Below are positions 9,737-19,022 of a DNA stretch of 64,000 nt, in pieces. This DNA comes from Oscillospiraceae bacterium. Lineage in GTDB: Bacteria > Bacillota > Clostridia > Oscillospirales > WRJC01. Each line of letters opens with the position of its first letter. Position 1 is the first letter of the stretch. The translations under genes and the position numbers were made by a program. The stretch lies in the NCBI GenBank assembly GCA_009783265.1, contig WRHM01000001.1:310001-374000 (forward strand), read 5' to 3'. Under the pieces are notes generated by a model. That model was not told the origin of the DNA. It saw only the letters and a list, made by a program, of their open reading frames with translations, and searched no databases.

Positions 9737-12121
9737 ATGGTTGCAAAAATAATTAAAAGAGACGGAAGGGAAGTTCCGTTTAATATCGAAAAAATCGCCA
9801 ACGCGATATTTAAAGCCGCAAAGGCAATCGGCGGCAGCGATTATGACGGCGCGCTGAATTTAGCGTATAAAGTAACCGAGGAAATAGAAAAAGATTTTGA
9901 AAAAACAAAAAAACTCCCGACCGTGGAGCAGATTCAGGACACAGTAGAAAAAGTCCTGATGAAAACCGGCCACTCAAGAACCGCGAAAGAATATATATTA
10001 TACAGGGCGGAAAGAAACAAAATCAGGGAAATGAACACCCGCCTGATGAAAACATACGAAGATATTACTTTTAAATCGGCAAAAGAAAGCAACGGCAAGA
10101 GAGAAAACGCAAATATAGACGGAGATACGGCTATGGGTACTATGCTCGAATACGGCTCCGCGGGCGCAAAGCAGTTCTGCGAGATGTTTATCCTCGACCC
10201 CAAGCATTCAAAAGCCCATCACGACGGAGATATACATATACACGACATGGAATTTTATTCTTTCACGACTACATGCTGCCAGATAGATATAGACAGGCTT
10301 TTTACCGAGGGATTTTATACAGATATTCGCAGCGGCGTAAATTACGGATATTTGAGAGAGCCGAGCAACATAGCGAGCTATTCGGCTCTTGCGTGCATAG
10401 CAATACAGTCAAATCAGAACGACCAGCACGGAGGTCAGTCTATCCCTAATTTTGATTACGCCATGGCAAAGGGCGTAGAGAAAACTTATATAAAATTATA
10501 TAAGTCAAATTTAATAAAATATCTTGAAATGGGATTCGATTCAACGACCGCAAAAAATAAAAAAATAGCGGATATTATTGATGAAAGCATAAAAAATATA
10601 AAAGAAAAGCATAATACCGAGCCTGTGTTTGAAACCAAAAACGATTACGGTAAATATGAAAAAGAAGAACTTGCGAAATATTTTGACGCTGGAATAATAA
10701 AGAGCGCGCAGCGCTTTGCAGGCAAGTACGCCGCCAAAGAAACCGACCGGGCGACTTTTCAGGCAATGGAAGCCTTAGTTCACAATCTTAATACTATGCA
10801 TTCAAGAGCCGGCGCTCAGGTCCCGTTTTCTTCGCTGAATTACGGACTTGACACAAGCCCCGCCGGGCGACTCGTCATAAAAAATATATTATTGGCCCTC
10901 GAAGCAGGCCTTGGCGACGGTGAAACCCCTATATTCCCGATACATATATTTAAATTAAAAGAAGGCAAAAATTATAACAAAGAAGATAAAAACTATGATT
11001 TGTTCAAGCTTGCCGTAAAAGTCTCGGCGAAAAGATTATATCCTAATTTTTCGTTTATAGACGCCCCGTATAATTTAAAATATTACAAAGAAGGACAGCC
11101 CGAAACCGAAGTCGCTTATATGGGCTGCCGCACGAGAGTTATCGCGAATTATTTCGACGATTCAAAAGAAACGACTTTCGGACGCGGAAATCTTTCGTTT
11201 ACTTCGCTCAATCTGCCGAGGCTTGCAATAAAAGCTAAAGGAGACATAGAGAAATTCTATTCTGATTTAGAAGAAAAAATAGATATAATAATTGCTCAGT
11301 TGCTGCACAGATTTAAAATACAGAGCGGCAAAAAAATCAGGAATTTCCCGTTTCTTATGGGACAGGGAATATGGCTCGATTCAGAAAAGTTAAAACCCGA
11401 CGATGAAATCGGCGAGGTTTTGAAACATGGAACGCTGACAATGGGTTTTATCGGGCTTGCGGAATGTCTGACTGCTTTATGCGGCAGACATCACGGCGAA
11501 AGCGAGGAAGCCCAGACTATGGGACTTGAAATAGTCGGTTTTATGCGAAAAAAAATGGACGAGGCGACTGTAAAATACGGGCTTAATTTCACGCTTATCG
11601 CAACTCCAGCCGAGGGATTGTCCGGAAGGTTCGTAAAAATAGACAAAGAGCTTTTCGGCGAAATCAAAAACATCACCGACCGGGATTTTTATACAAATTC
11701 TTTCCATATACCTGTATATTATAATATATCGGCGCACAAAAAAATAGAACTTGAGGCACCGTATCACCCATTGACAAACGCGGGACATATAACATATATT
11801 GAAATGGACGGTAATCCGTCAGATAATCTCGAAGCCTTTGAAGAGATAATACGGCACATGAAAGAATGCGGGGTCGGCTACGGCTCGATAAATCACCCTG
11901 TAGACCGCGACCCTGTATGCGGATTTATGGGAATAATCAACGATGTATGCCCAAAATGCGGCAGGAGCGAAGACGACGGTCAGGGAGATTTTACACGAAT
12001 AAGGCGCGTTACCGGTTATCTCGGCACACTGGACAGATTCAACGATGCAAAACTTAAAGAAGAAAAAGCAAGGGTTAAGCATTATTCAAGCGTAAATTTT
12101 TCGGATATTGAAATTATATAA
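9737..12121 (+). CDS. nrdD: Anaerobic ribonucleoside-triphosphate reductase, class III large subunit
   Basis: Reduces NTPs to dNTPs without oxygen using a glycyl radical. The first 95 residues or so form an ATP-cone (MVAKIIKRDGREVPFN...), the allosteric dATP/ATP site. The glycyl radical loop is RVTGYLG near the C-terminus. Just before it lies a zinc site, with Cys in CGFMG and CPKCG. The 794-residue length is normal. It is followed after 27 nt by its activase nrdG, so the two form one operon under the consensus promoter at 9553-9581. No oxygen-dependent (class I) reductase is seen here, in keeping with an anaerobe. Confidence 0.97.
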   Translation: MVAKIIKRDGREVPFNIEKIANAIFKAAKAIGGSDYDGALNLAYKVTEEIEKDFEKTKKLPTVEQIQDTVEKVLMKTGHSRTAKEYILYRAERNKIREMNTRLMKTYEDITFKSAKESNGKRENANIDGDTAMGTMLEYGSAGAKQFCEMFILDPKHSKAHHDGDIHIHDMEFYSFTTTCCQIDIDRLFTEGFYTDIRSGVNYGYLREPSNIASYSALACIAIQSNQNDQHGGQSIPNFDYAMAKGVEKTYIKLYKSNLIKYLEMGFDSTTAKNKKIADIIDESIKNIKEKHNTEPVFETKNDYGKYEKEELAKYFDAGIIKSAQRFAGKYAAKETDRATFQAMEALVHNLNTMHSRAGAQVPFSSLNYGLDTSPAGRLVIKNILLALEAGLGDGETPIFPIHIFKLKEGKNYNKEDKNYDLFKLAVKVSAKRLYPNFSFIDAPYNLKYYKEGQPETEVAYMGCRTRVIANYFDDSKETTFGRGNLSFTSLNLPRLAIKAKGDIEKFYSDLEEKIDIIIAQLLHRFKIQSGKKIRNFPFLMGQGIWLDSEKLKPDDEIGEVLKHGTLTMGFIGLAECLTALCGRHHGESEEAQTMGLEIVGFMRKKMDEATVKYGLNFTLIATPAEGLSGRFVKIDKELFGEIKNITDRDFYTNSFHIPVYYNISAHKKIELEAPYHPLTNAGHITYIEMDGNPSDNLEAFEEIIRHMKECGVGYGSINHPVDRDPVCGFMGIINDVCPKCGRSEDDGQGDFTRIRRVTGYLGTLDRFNDAKLKEEKARVKHYSSVNFSDIEII

Positions 12122-12148
12122 AATATATAATTGGGGAGAAATAAAAAT

Positions 12149-12775
12149 ATGGAAGCCGCAAGTTCTGTGATGAGTTCGGCAGTGCCGGCGCGTATAAAAG
12201 AGAGAGATACTGATTCAGCCTCAAGAAATTTTGAAATCCCGAATATAATAGCTGAGCCTGTAAGATTGGCGGGAATAATAGAAGATTCGATTGTTGATGG
12301 GCCGGGTATGCGCTTTGTCATATTCGTTCAGGGCTGCCCTCACTACTGCAAGGGCTGCCATAACGCAGACGCTCAGGATTTTAACGGGGGATTTAACGCA
12401 GATATATATAAAATCGCCGATAAAATAATAAAATCGCGCGCAAAAAGGCTGACTTTTTCAGGCGGCGAGCCTTTCTGCCAACCCCGCGAACTCGCGAAAA
12501 TCGCACAGCTTGTGGAAGCTGAGGCGCATGGAATCGAGATTATAACTTATACCGGATATTTATACGAAGAACTTCTGGAAAAAGCCGGAACTGACGCAGG
12601 TATAAAAGATCTTTTGACCGTTACGAATTATTTGGTTGACGGAAAATTCGAGCAGGATAAAAAATCTCTGGACTGGTTTTACAGGGGCAGTTCAAATCAG
12701 CGTATTTTTGATGTGACATGTTATCCGAATTCATCAAAAGCGCGATTAATTGAGCGGCGCGAAGATTTAAGATAA
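12149..12775 (+). CDS. nrdG: Anaerobic ribonucleotide reductase activating enzyme (radical SAM)
   Basis: Radical SAM activase that installs the glycyl radical on NrdD. The CxxxCxxC cluster motif is CPHYCKGC, followed by FSGGEPF. The start is placed at the ATG 12149 because GGGGAG at 12133-12138 gives a 10-nt spacing; a TTG at 12131 in the same frame would overlap that site. About 40 residues precede the usual family start (ARLAGIIEDSIVDGPGMR), a somewhat long N-terminus. It forms an operon with nrdD and ends at a 40-bp palindromic terminator. Confidence 0.95.
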   Translation: MEAASSVMSSAVPARIKERDTDSASRNFEIPNIIAEPVRLAGIIEDSIVDGPGMRFVIFVQGCPHYCKGCHNADAQDFNGGFNADIYKIADKIIKSRAKRLTFSGGEPFCQPRELAKIAQLVEAEAHGIEIITYTGYLYEELLEKAGTDAGIKDLLTVTNYLVDGKFEQDKKSLDWFYRGSSNQRIFDVTCYPNSSKARLIERREDLR

Positions 12776-12784
12776 TTAATTCTA

Positions 12785-12824
12785 AATTCTAAGGGGACAC
12801 GGCATGCCGTGTCCCCTTAGAATT
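12785..12824. terminator. 40-bp perfect palindrome, bidirectional terminator
   Basis: The sequence from 12785 to 12824 is identical to its own reverse complement; the half-site reads AATTCTAAGGGGACACGGCA. T-rich tails on both sides suit termination of nrdG (+) and of the convergent diguanylate cyclase gene (-). The GGGGACAC part resembles the arms of the family A copy at 59111-59194. Confidence 0.8.
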
Positions 12825-12838
12825 TTGTATATAGATTT

Positions 12839-14404
12839 TTATAATTCTGCCCCGATATTTTTAATAGACCCTACGACTGACTGATTCCTGCCGTTATGCT
12901 TGGCTTTATACATAGCCGCATCCACAGCTAACATTGCCTCGTTGAAATCTGCGCCCGGGGGCATTTGAACTGCGCCGAAACTGGCAGTTATGCGCATTTG
13001 CTCCCCGTTATAAAATATTTCGGCGTCTTCAACTGCTTTGCACAAACGCGATGCGATAATATGCAAAGATTCTTCTTTGCTTGCCGGCATGAAAATTACA
13101 AATTCCTCGCCGCCGTATCTTCCTATTATATCATACGGACGCAAGTGCTTTTTGACAGTCTCGACAACTGCGCACAAAGCATAGTCGCCCCCGTCGTGTC
13201 CGTATGTTTCATTTACTTTTCTGAACCAGTCAATATCGTACATTATCAGGGCGTTAGATATATTCAAACGTTTTGGCTTTGACATCTCAAGTTCGCGCTG
13301 CACTTTCTCGAGAAACCCCCGGCGATTGGATATTCCGGTAAGAAAATCCGTAGTCGCGAGATTTTCAAGCTGATTAATGAGAAAAGTTATGCTTGTCGTA
13401 TCATGGATAATTATTGACCACCCTACATGGGTTCCATTAATGTCTATAATTTTATCTGTATTCGCACGGTATGTAAATTTCGAGCCGTCTCCGGAGTTTT
13501 TTTCAAGCTCAAAGACTATTTCGTTTGTTTTATCCGCCGCTTCAAGCTCGCACGGCCAATCCCGTACTTTTGTTATAGGCTCTGTTTCAGAAAAAGCTTC
13601 CAGAGAGGGAAACATCAGTTTTGCTTTGTCATTACAGGATAAAAGGCACCAGTCGTTGTCAAGTATTATCACTGCGTCGTCCATTGTTTTAAGAACTGTG
13701 TTCGGGGCGGAAACGCCTATATCCAAAAGTTTATGCTTCGCTATATTTACAGATATAAATATAAGCGCGACTGTCATGGCAAACGGCATAAGATCCAATT
13801 CCTCGGGCAGCAAGCCGGTAAAATTTATTATATTTGCGATAAAAACGACAAAAGCCCCTATAATTACATAAAACATCTGGTATCTGAGCTTTTTATTGCC
13901 CGGTATAAACCGTCTTAGCAATATTACATACGCCGAAATCGTAAAAATCAACGCAATCCCCTGCTGGACCCAAAATAAAATACCGCGCTCTATTACGATA
14001 CGCGAAATATTATTTTCAAGAATTTCAACTGCTATATTGCTATAATATAAATGGTGATTGTCGTTGAATAAAATCAGGAAAAACATTGAAAGGCCGTATA
14101 CGCCTACAGCGGGCAGCATCCAAGATTTTATATATTTCGGCTGGAACAGGCATATAGATATAAAAAGAAAACATGGCGCGATAAACGGAATCCCAAGATT
14201 TGCGATTCTTAAAGCGTTCATTATGCCGTCTTGCGTACTGCCCATTTCAATAAGTATGCACCCTGCCGTATATACAGTGATCGCGGAGGCGAACAAAACA
14301 AAATAAATCGAGCGGGAACTGTCTTTCCGCGCAACGGAGAAAAACATAATGCAAATATCTATTATTAATGTAACAATCAGAAAAAATAAATTTATATAAT
14401 TCAT
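12839..14404 (-). CDS. Membrane-bound diguanylate cyclase (7TM sensor + GGDEF)
   Basis: Makes the second messenger c-di-GMP. The N-terminal half has about seven hydrophobic helices like the His-kinase-type 7TM sensor region. A PAS-like middle segment begins around VLKTMDDAVIILDND, and the C-terminal GGDEF domain is active-looking (GGEEF). The inhibitory I-site RxxD is present as RPYD, five residues before GGEEF, so product feedback is likely. The start is placed at the ATG 14404, where CCTCC on the plus strand (14419-14423) gives a ribosome-binding site; a further 15 residues upstream in frame have none. The signal sensed is unknown. Confidence 0.88.
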   Translation of the reverse strand: MNYINLFFLIVTLIIDICIMFFSVARKDSSRSIYFVLFASAITVYTAGCILIEMGSTQDGIMNALRIANLGIPFIAPCFLFISICLFQPKYIKSWMLPAVGVYGLSMFFLILFNDNHHLYYSNIAVEILENNISRIVIERGILFWVQQGIALIFTISAYVILLRRFIPGNKKLRYQMFYVIIGAFVVFIANIINFTGLLPEELDLMPFAMTVALIFISVNIAKHKLLDIGVSAPNTVLKTMDDAVIILDNDWCLLSCNDKAKLMFPSLEAFSETEPITKVRDWPCELEAADKTNEIVFELEKNSGDGSKFTYRANTDKIIDINGTHVGWSIIIHDTTSITFLINQLENLATTDFLTGISNRRGFLEKVQRELEMSKPKRLNISNALIMYDIDWFRKVNETYGHDGGDYALCAVVETVKKHLRPYDIIGRYGGEEFVIFMPASKEESLHIIASRLCKAVEDAEIFYNGEQMRITASFGAVQMPPGADFNEAMLAVDAAMYKAKHNGRNQSVVGSIKNIGAEL

Positions 14405-14520
14405 TGTTTTATTAATTTCCTCCGGGTAATTATTGATATAATAGCACAAATATATTAATAATTCAACACCAATGCCAAATCAAATTGTAAAATTTACTTT
14501 TTTTTGTGCATTATTAAAGA

Positions 14521-14991
14521 TTAAAAACCTTTTTCGCGTTGCCGTTCTGTCGCGATATTTCGCGCGATTTCATCGCACCTCTCGTTGTATTTGTGACCGT
14601 TATGGCCTTTTATCCAGATAAATTTCACGTTGTTGTCTAATCTTTCTACTGCATTTAAAAGCCTCTCCCACAATTCAGGATTTAACGCTGGGTTTTTGTC
14701 TTTTTTTATCCAGTTGTTTTTCCGCCAGTTTTCCGCCCAGCCTTTTTCTATCCCGTCAACTATATATTTTGAATCTGTATATAAATCTATTTGGCAGCTT
14801 TTTGCGCTATTGTCTTTTACGGCTTCAAGCCCGGATATTGCGGCAAGAAGTTCCATTCTGTTGTTTGTCGTGTCAATATCTCCTCCGGATATGATTTTTT
14901 CGGCGTTTTTATAAATCAAAATCGCGCAGTATCCGCCGGGTCCGGGATTTGACAGGCACGCGCCGTCTGAATATATATCTATTTTTTTTAT
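14521..14991 (-). CDS. rnhA: Ribonuclease HI, apparent ATA start
   Basis: Degrades the RNA of RNA-DNA hybrids. All four catalytic carboxylates are visible: YSDGA, NRMELLAA, YTDSKY and ERCDEIAR. The first of these lies upstream of any ATG, GTG or TTG in frame; a stop precedes it closely. The only sensible start is ATA at 14991-14989, 8 nt after AAGGAG (15005-15000). It gives MKKIDIYSDGACLSNPGPGG and a 156-residue protein, the usual RNase HI length. A start at the first ordinary codon (TTG 14919) would remove the catalytic SDG motif. Either a true AUA start, or an ATG changed by mutation or assembly error. Confidence 0.85.
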   Translation of the reverse strand: MKKIDIYSDGACLSNPGPGGYCAILIYKNAEKIISGGDIDTTNNRMELLAAISGLEAVKDNSAKSCQIDLYTDSKYIVDGIEKGWAENWRKNNWIKKDKNPALNPELWERLLNAVERLDNNVKFIWIKGHNGHKYNERCDEIARNIATERQREKGF

Positions 14992-15100
14992 GTTTATTAC
15001 TCCTTAAAAATTATATTTTATTCATGAACTTTTTTATATATTTTACGTATAATTATATAATTAATTTTAGCAAAATAAAAGAATAAAAAAGGATTGTTTT

Positions 15101-15736
15101 ATGAAAAAGATATTTTTGTTATTTTTTGCGTTAATTATATTTTTATTGTCATGCGATAAACAGCCGTCTGATAATATAAATAATATAACAGAAGAATCGA
15201 CACAGCCTGTTTTAACGGATTCAGAAAGCCCGGAGCTGCAAATCGACGAAATAAATCTGGCTGTCGAAAATTTGTTTAACGGCGAATCCGAAAGACTGTC
15301 ATTTGACGATATAATAAAAAGCATTTCCGGCAATAATCTGACGGCAGAATTGGTTTACGATACCAGAACTGACGCAAAAATATCAATGTCAGTATCGACA
15401 AACGACGATGCGTATTATCCGGTAAATTCTAATATACGCAGTGATATAAGAATTTCGCCGCTTGATACTCTTATTGAAATTTTAGTAGATTGCGAATATA
15501 TTGAAACGAATTTTCTCAATGAGCCCGTAATATACACGTTTATTTTTCACGCGTCAGATATGAACCGAGATACAAATCAAATCTGCGTTTATGTGACGCG
15601 TTCATGTGTAAAATTTGCGTATAACGGTATTCCTGACGGAAAAGAATACGCAAATATTAAAGTCTGCGATGGATATGATTTTTATATCAACGGGATTATA
15701 CCTGATGAAAACGGCCAGCTCGCAACTATATGGTAA
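15101..15736 (+). CDS. Small hypothetical lipoprotein
   Basis: Not recognised. The N-terminus MKKIFLLFFALIIFLLSC is a classic lipoprotein signal peptide with the lipid cysteine near residue 18, followed by a Ser/Asn-rich linker. The remaining 180 residues are a soluble domain with many beta-strand-like stretches and no clear motif, so it is predicted to be anchored on the outer face of the membrane. AAAAAGG lies before the ATG. It is divergent from rnhA. No function can be assigned. Confidence 0.7.
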   Translation: MKKIFLLFFALIIFLLSCDKQPSDNINNITEESTQPVLTDSESPELQIDEINLAVENLFNGESERLSFDDIIKSISGNNLTAELVYDTRTDAKISMSVSTNDDAYYPVNSNIRSDIRISPLDTLIEILVDCEYIETNFLNEPVIYTFIFHASDMNRDTNQICVYVTRSCVKFAYNGIPDGKEYANIKVCDGYDFYINGIIPDENGQLATIW

Positions 15737-15813
15737 GATAAATTATGCGACCGTTCAGGCTCAAAACGCAGATTTTATTTGTGTTTTGGGCTTTTTGCAT
15801 TTTCAAAAACGGT

Positions 15814-15842
15814 TTGACAAAAAAGAATATATATGTTATAAT
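15814..15842 (+). promoter_or_regulatory. Strong extended -10 promoter
   Basis: TTGACA at 15814-15819, a 17-bp spacer and TATAAT at 15837-15842 preceded by TGT (extended -10). The start would be near 15849, leaving a leader of only about 17 nt before the protease ATG. Confidence 0.85.
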
Positions 15843-15865
15843 TATAATTATGAGGATGTGTGTAT

Positions 15866-16246
15866 ATGAGTACATTCAAAGTAAATTTAATTGCCATTAA
15901 TCCAAAAGAAGAACATCGGCAAACGCCGCCGGTCGAGGTATTGGTTGATACGGGAGCGGAACTATCATGGCTGCCAAAACAGATATTATTGGATATTGGT
16001 ATAATTCCGCGTGGCAAAAAACGTTTTTATACCGTCACCAAACAACTTATCGAACGTGATTTTGGATACGCAATATTATCAGCCGAAGGATTTCAGACAA
16101 ATGACGAAATTGTTTTCGCGGAAGCAAGCGACCTGTCTTTATTGGGCGTGCGAACTCTGGAAGGATTCAGCGTGATGGTCGATAATGTCAATCACCGATT
16201 TGTTGCAACCGCAAATCTTGCTGTTTCCGTAAAAAATTATACGTAA
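15866..16246 (+). CDS. Retropepsin-like (clan AA) aspartic protease family protein
   Basis: A single-domain protein of about 126 residues with the aspartic protease signature VDTGAELSWLP near residue 30 and a late hydrophobic-Gly segment (LLGVRTLEGF) typical of the second family motif. Such single-lobe proteins would work as homodimers. There is no signal peptide, so it is cytoplasmic. The start is the ATG 15866, 10 nt after GAGG; a GTG two codons earlier is less likely. It has its own very strong promoter and a very short leader. The target is unknown; bacterial members are mostly uncharacterised. Confidence 0.75.
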   Translation: MSTFKVNLIAINPKEEHRQTPPVEVLVDTGAELSWLPKQILLDIGIIPRGKKRFYTVTKQLIERDFGYAILSAEGFQTNDEIVFAEASDLSLLGVRTLEGFSVMVDNVNHRFVATANLAVSVKNYT

Positions 16247-16259
16247 CCGAAATGGAACA

Positions 16260-17003
16260 TTATTTGGTTCCTTTTCTTCTCTCCGGATTTATATACCCGT
16301 CAATCTCGGATTTTTCTATCGCGCTGAATATATTATATTTAAAATTCCTGTATTTTCGCGATAAATCGCCCAATAATATCTTCACGTCCTCGCGCCGTGT
16401 TTTTTTATCTGCCGGACAGGAGTTTTTCACCACCGGCAAATTTATATTTTTCACAAAAGATTTTATCTCTTTTTCCGGCGCGTATATCAAAGGCCTGATT
16501 AAAGTCAGCTCGCTTCTGTCAAGATAAGTGACCGGCGAAAAAGAACTTAGCCTGCTCTCGTAAATTAAATTAAGCATAAAAGTCTCGGCGCTGTCGTCTA
16601 AATGATGAGCGAGCGCGACTTTGTTGCAGCCGAGGTTTTTTGCGGTTTTATTTAACGCTCCGTGCCGTAATTTAGAACATAACGAACACGGATTTTTTTC
16701 TTTTCGGAAATCAAAAACGATTTGCTTTATATTAACCGGGATTATATGATAATCTATGTTTAATTTTTCGCATAAAATTTTAATCCCGGTAAAATCAATA
16801 TTGTCAAAACCGCAGTCTATCGTTATCGCGATTATATCAAATTTTTCGGGATAAAATAATCTTAACTGCGAAAGCCCGTACAAAAGCGTGAGTGAATCTT
16901 TGCCGCCCGAAACCCCGACTGCGATTTTATCCCCGCAGTTTATCATTTTATATATATCAGCAGCCCTTCTTAAATGGCTCAGTATCCGTTTGGTTTTTAT
17001 CAA
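16260..17003 (-). CDS. TtcA/TilS-like PP-loop ATPase (tRNA thiolation family)
   Basis: N-type ATP pyrophosphatase with the PP-loop VSGGKDSLTLL near residue 33. A CSLC pair near the middle and a later NSCPADKKTRRED place it nearest to TtcA, which uses an Fe-S cluster to make 2-thiocytidine in tRNA. HHLDDSAETFMLNL is the family's second conserved block. At 247 residues it is a compact version compared with about 310 in E. coli TtcA. It converges on the aspartic protease gene with only 13 bp between stops. Exact tRNA target not proven. Confidence 0.82.
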   Translation of the reverse strand: MIKTKRILSHLRRAADIYKMINCGDKIAVGVSGGKDSLTLLYGLSQLRLFYPEKFDIIAITIDCGFDNIDFTGIKILCEKLNIDYHIIPVNIKQIVFDFRKEKNPCSLCSKLRHGALNKTAKNLGCNKVALAHHLDDSAETFMLNLIYESRLSSFSPVTYLDRSELTLIRPLIYAPEKEIKSFVKNINLPVVKNSCPADKKTRREDVKILLGDLSRKYRNFKYNIFSAIEKSEIDGYINPERRKGTK

Positions 17004-17044
17004 TTTATTTGTTCTCCGTGACTTTTTTATATTAGCGTATATAT

Positions 17045-18361
17045 TTATTTGAATTTTATAAACACATCATAAAGATCATTTAAACTTCTTTCGACTCTTT
17101 GTATTATCAAAAAATCCGGGTTTATTTCTTTTATATAATTTATATTTATATCATAATTCCACATGTGATAAAATATAATCCTGCCGGAGGTTTCGGCTAT
17201 TGGGCTCATCATGGATATACTGAACGAATCCCTGTACATAAGTATCGAAGGCTTTGAATTATCTCCGCTTTCATATTCGTGAAGTTTATGATAAAACGTT
17301 TCCTGATAAGATATTTCGTCGGTGTCGCCCCTGTATAATTCGGGAACCGCCGGGTTTTTTATTCTTACGACGACGGCGTTCTCTATATATTCGCTCTGGT
17401 CAAATTCCAGCATGGGGATTAAATCACCGCCTTTTACGGTTGAATTATACACGTTAAAATCAGATAAAGGACGCGGTTTCGCGTTCGGGAAAAATTTCCC
17501 GATATAATCAAATAATTCGCAATACCCGAAATACGCGCCGAGTTCGTTCCAGTGCGTGTCGGTCCTGTTATATATAAAATAATTCTCTTTTTCTTTCATG
17601 AGACGGTCATACGGGTTTATAAACATAACCGAAGAATTTTTAAAAGTTTCGGTCAGTTGTCTTAATCTCGAATTATCGCTTATTTTTTGCTCGGTTAAAA
17701 AATCCGGCATTGTCTCCGGATAAATTGTGTTGTGGCTGGGAGATACAAAAATTATGACTTTTGTTTTAAGCCCTTCGTCTGTTAATATCTGCTGCAAATT
17801 TTCAGCCCTTGTCTTGATTTTATCGAGTTCGTCGTCGCTGAACAGGCTGTTCCCCAAAAAATCCGGGATGGTTTCGTTATAATGCAAGTGATTTTCTTTG
17901 CCGATATAAACAGGCCTGTTCTCTCTTTTTGCGCTTTTTTTGACTGTGATAATCAAAGCGTCGCTTTTATCTTTGTTTTCTGTTTTGGCGTATAAATTCA
18001 AATCAATATCCTCTGACGACTGATTTTCAAGAAAAACTTCTAAGATAAACTGGCCGTCTATAACTTTTGCGAAAGCCGGCTCAATTCCTCCCTCGACTCT
18101 GATAATTGCGCCCTCTTCACCTTTTCCCGCTATGCAATAACGATCAGCCGACAGAAAAGTTTTGTCTGTTAAAACAGGCGGCGAAGTCTGTTCTCCTGTT
18201 GATATTTCAGGCGTTATATTTTCGTTGTCTAACTCCGGAATTTTTGAAGAATCTGTAAAAGAAAGCGATTCTGTTTCAGGCTCACAGTTTCCGGCGCATG
18301 AAGCCGAAAACAAAGCCGCCGATATAAAAATAAATAATAAAAAATATAATATTCCGCGCAT
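17045..18361 (-). CDS. DHHW/AlgJ-like SGNH-type lipoprotein
   Basis: A signal peptide with lipobox SASC puts this protein on the outside of the membrane. Residues after about 150 resemble the AlgX/AlgJ and DHHW proteins: the RTDTHWNELGAYFGYCEL block contains the Asp-x-His-Trp signature, and SILMYRDSFS near the C-terminus is the likely catalytic-serine region. Relatives O-acetylate extracellular polysaccharide. No MBOAT partner is in the window, so the role is inferred from the family only. Length 438 residues. Confidence 0.72.
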   Translation of the reverse strand: MRGILYFLLFIFISAALFSASCAGNCEPETESLSFTDSSKIPELDNENITPEISTGEQTSPPVLTDKTFLSADRYCIAGKGEEGAIIRVEGGIEPAFAKVIDGQFILEVFLENQSSEDIDLNLYAKTENKDKSDALIITVKKSAKRENRPVYIGKENHLHYNETIPDFLGNSLFSDDELDKIKTRAENLQQILTDEGLKTKVIIFVSPSHNTIYPETMPDFLTEQKISDNSRLRQLTETFKNSSVMFINPYDRLMKEKENYFIYNRTDTHWNELGAYFGYCELFDYIGKFFPNAKPRPLSDFNVYNSTVKGGDLIPMLEFDQSEYIENAVVVRIKNPAVPELYRGDTDEISYQETFYHKLHEYESGDNSKPSILMYRDSFSISMMSPIAETSGRIIFYHMWNYDININYIKEINPDFLIIQRVERSLNDLYDVFIKFK

Positions 18362-18480
18362 TTTATTCTCCGTAAAATATTTTATAATATCTCCAAAATA
18401 AACCCGACAGAGAGATTATATCATTATTTGTTAAATAATACAACAGATTTTTTTGCTGTTGCGTAAATTAAATAATATAT

Positions 18481-18840
18481 TTATTCGCGTATAGTCATAG
18501 AACAGTTTACGGCTATTCCGTTGTCTTTCATGTAGTCCGCGCCCCAGTTATACATAGCGATTAAAATCGGCTTTATGCTTATTCCCAAATCAGATAACCG
18601 GTATTCCACTTTTGGGGGGACAACCGGATATACTTTTCGGATTATCAGGTTATCTTCTTCTAATTCACGGAGCTGCTGCGTCAGCATTTTAGGCGTAGCC
18701 TGCGGGATAAGCCTGCGCATCTCGCCAAAACGCAGTGTAGAGTCAATCAAATGCCATAAAATAAGCGATTTGTACTTGCCGCCGATCATGTCAAGAGTCG
18801 CCACCACGGGGCAGTTGGTTTTGTTGCAATGCGATTGCAT
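18481..18840 (-). CDS. HxlR family transcriptional regulator
   Basis: A 119-residue winged helix-turn-helix protein. The family opening NCPVVATLDMIGGKYKSLILWHL is preceded by Cys5, and LTQQLRELEEDNLI is the recognition region. HxlR relatives such as YodB sense reactive electrophiles through an N-terminal cysteine; Cys5 and Cys10 could serve here. The gene is divergent from the copper ATPase, with an imperfect operator candidate (TAGTA-N10-TACTA, 18884-18903) close to its start. Regulation of copA by it is a guess from position. Confidence 0.88.
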   Translation of the reverse strand: MQSHCNKTNCPVVATLDMIGGKYKSLILWHLIDSTLRFGEMRRLIPQATPKMLTQQLRELEEDNLIIRKVYPVVPPKVEYRLSDLGISIKPILIAMYNWGADYMKDNGIAVNCSMTIRE

Positions 18841-18923
18841 ATATATTTCCTCCCTGACTATAAATTATTGCATATATCGTTTTTAGTATCATTTTAGGTA
18901 CTATATTACAAAAAAGTGCGTAC

Positions 18924-18951
18924 TTGCAAATATAATAATTAGTAGTATAAT
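18924..18951 (+). promoter_or_regulatory. Probable promoter of copA
   Basis: TTGCAA at 18924-18929, a 16-bp spacer and TATAAT at 18946-18951. The leader would be about 230 nt and include a family B hairpin. Confidence 0.65.
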
Positions 18952-19022
18952 ATAATATCATAAGATTAAAATAAAGTCAATATCGGATTTTACTTAATTG
19001 CAAAACGAAAATAATCAAATAA

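Noticed and set aside
12131..12148. TTG start of NrdG at 12131
   Set aside because: GGGGAG right after it is better placed as the ribosome-binding site of the ATG 12149.
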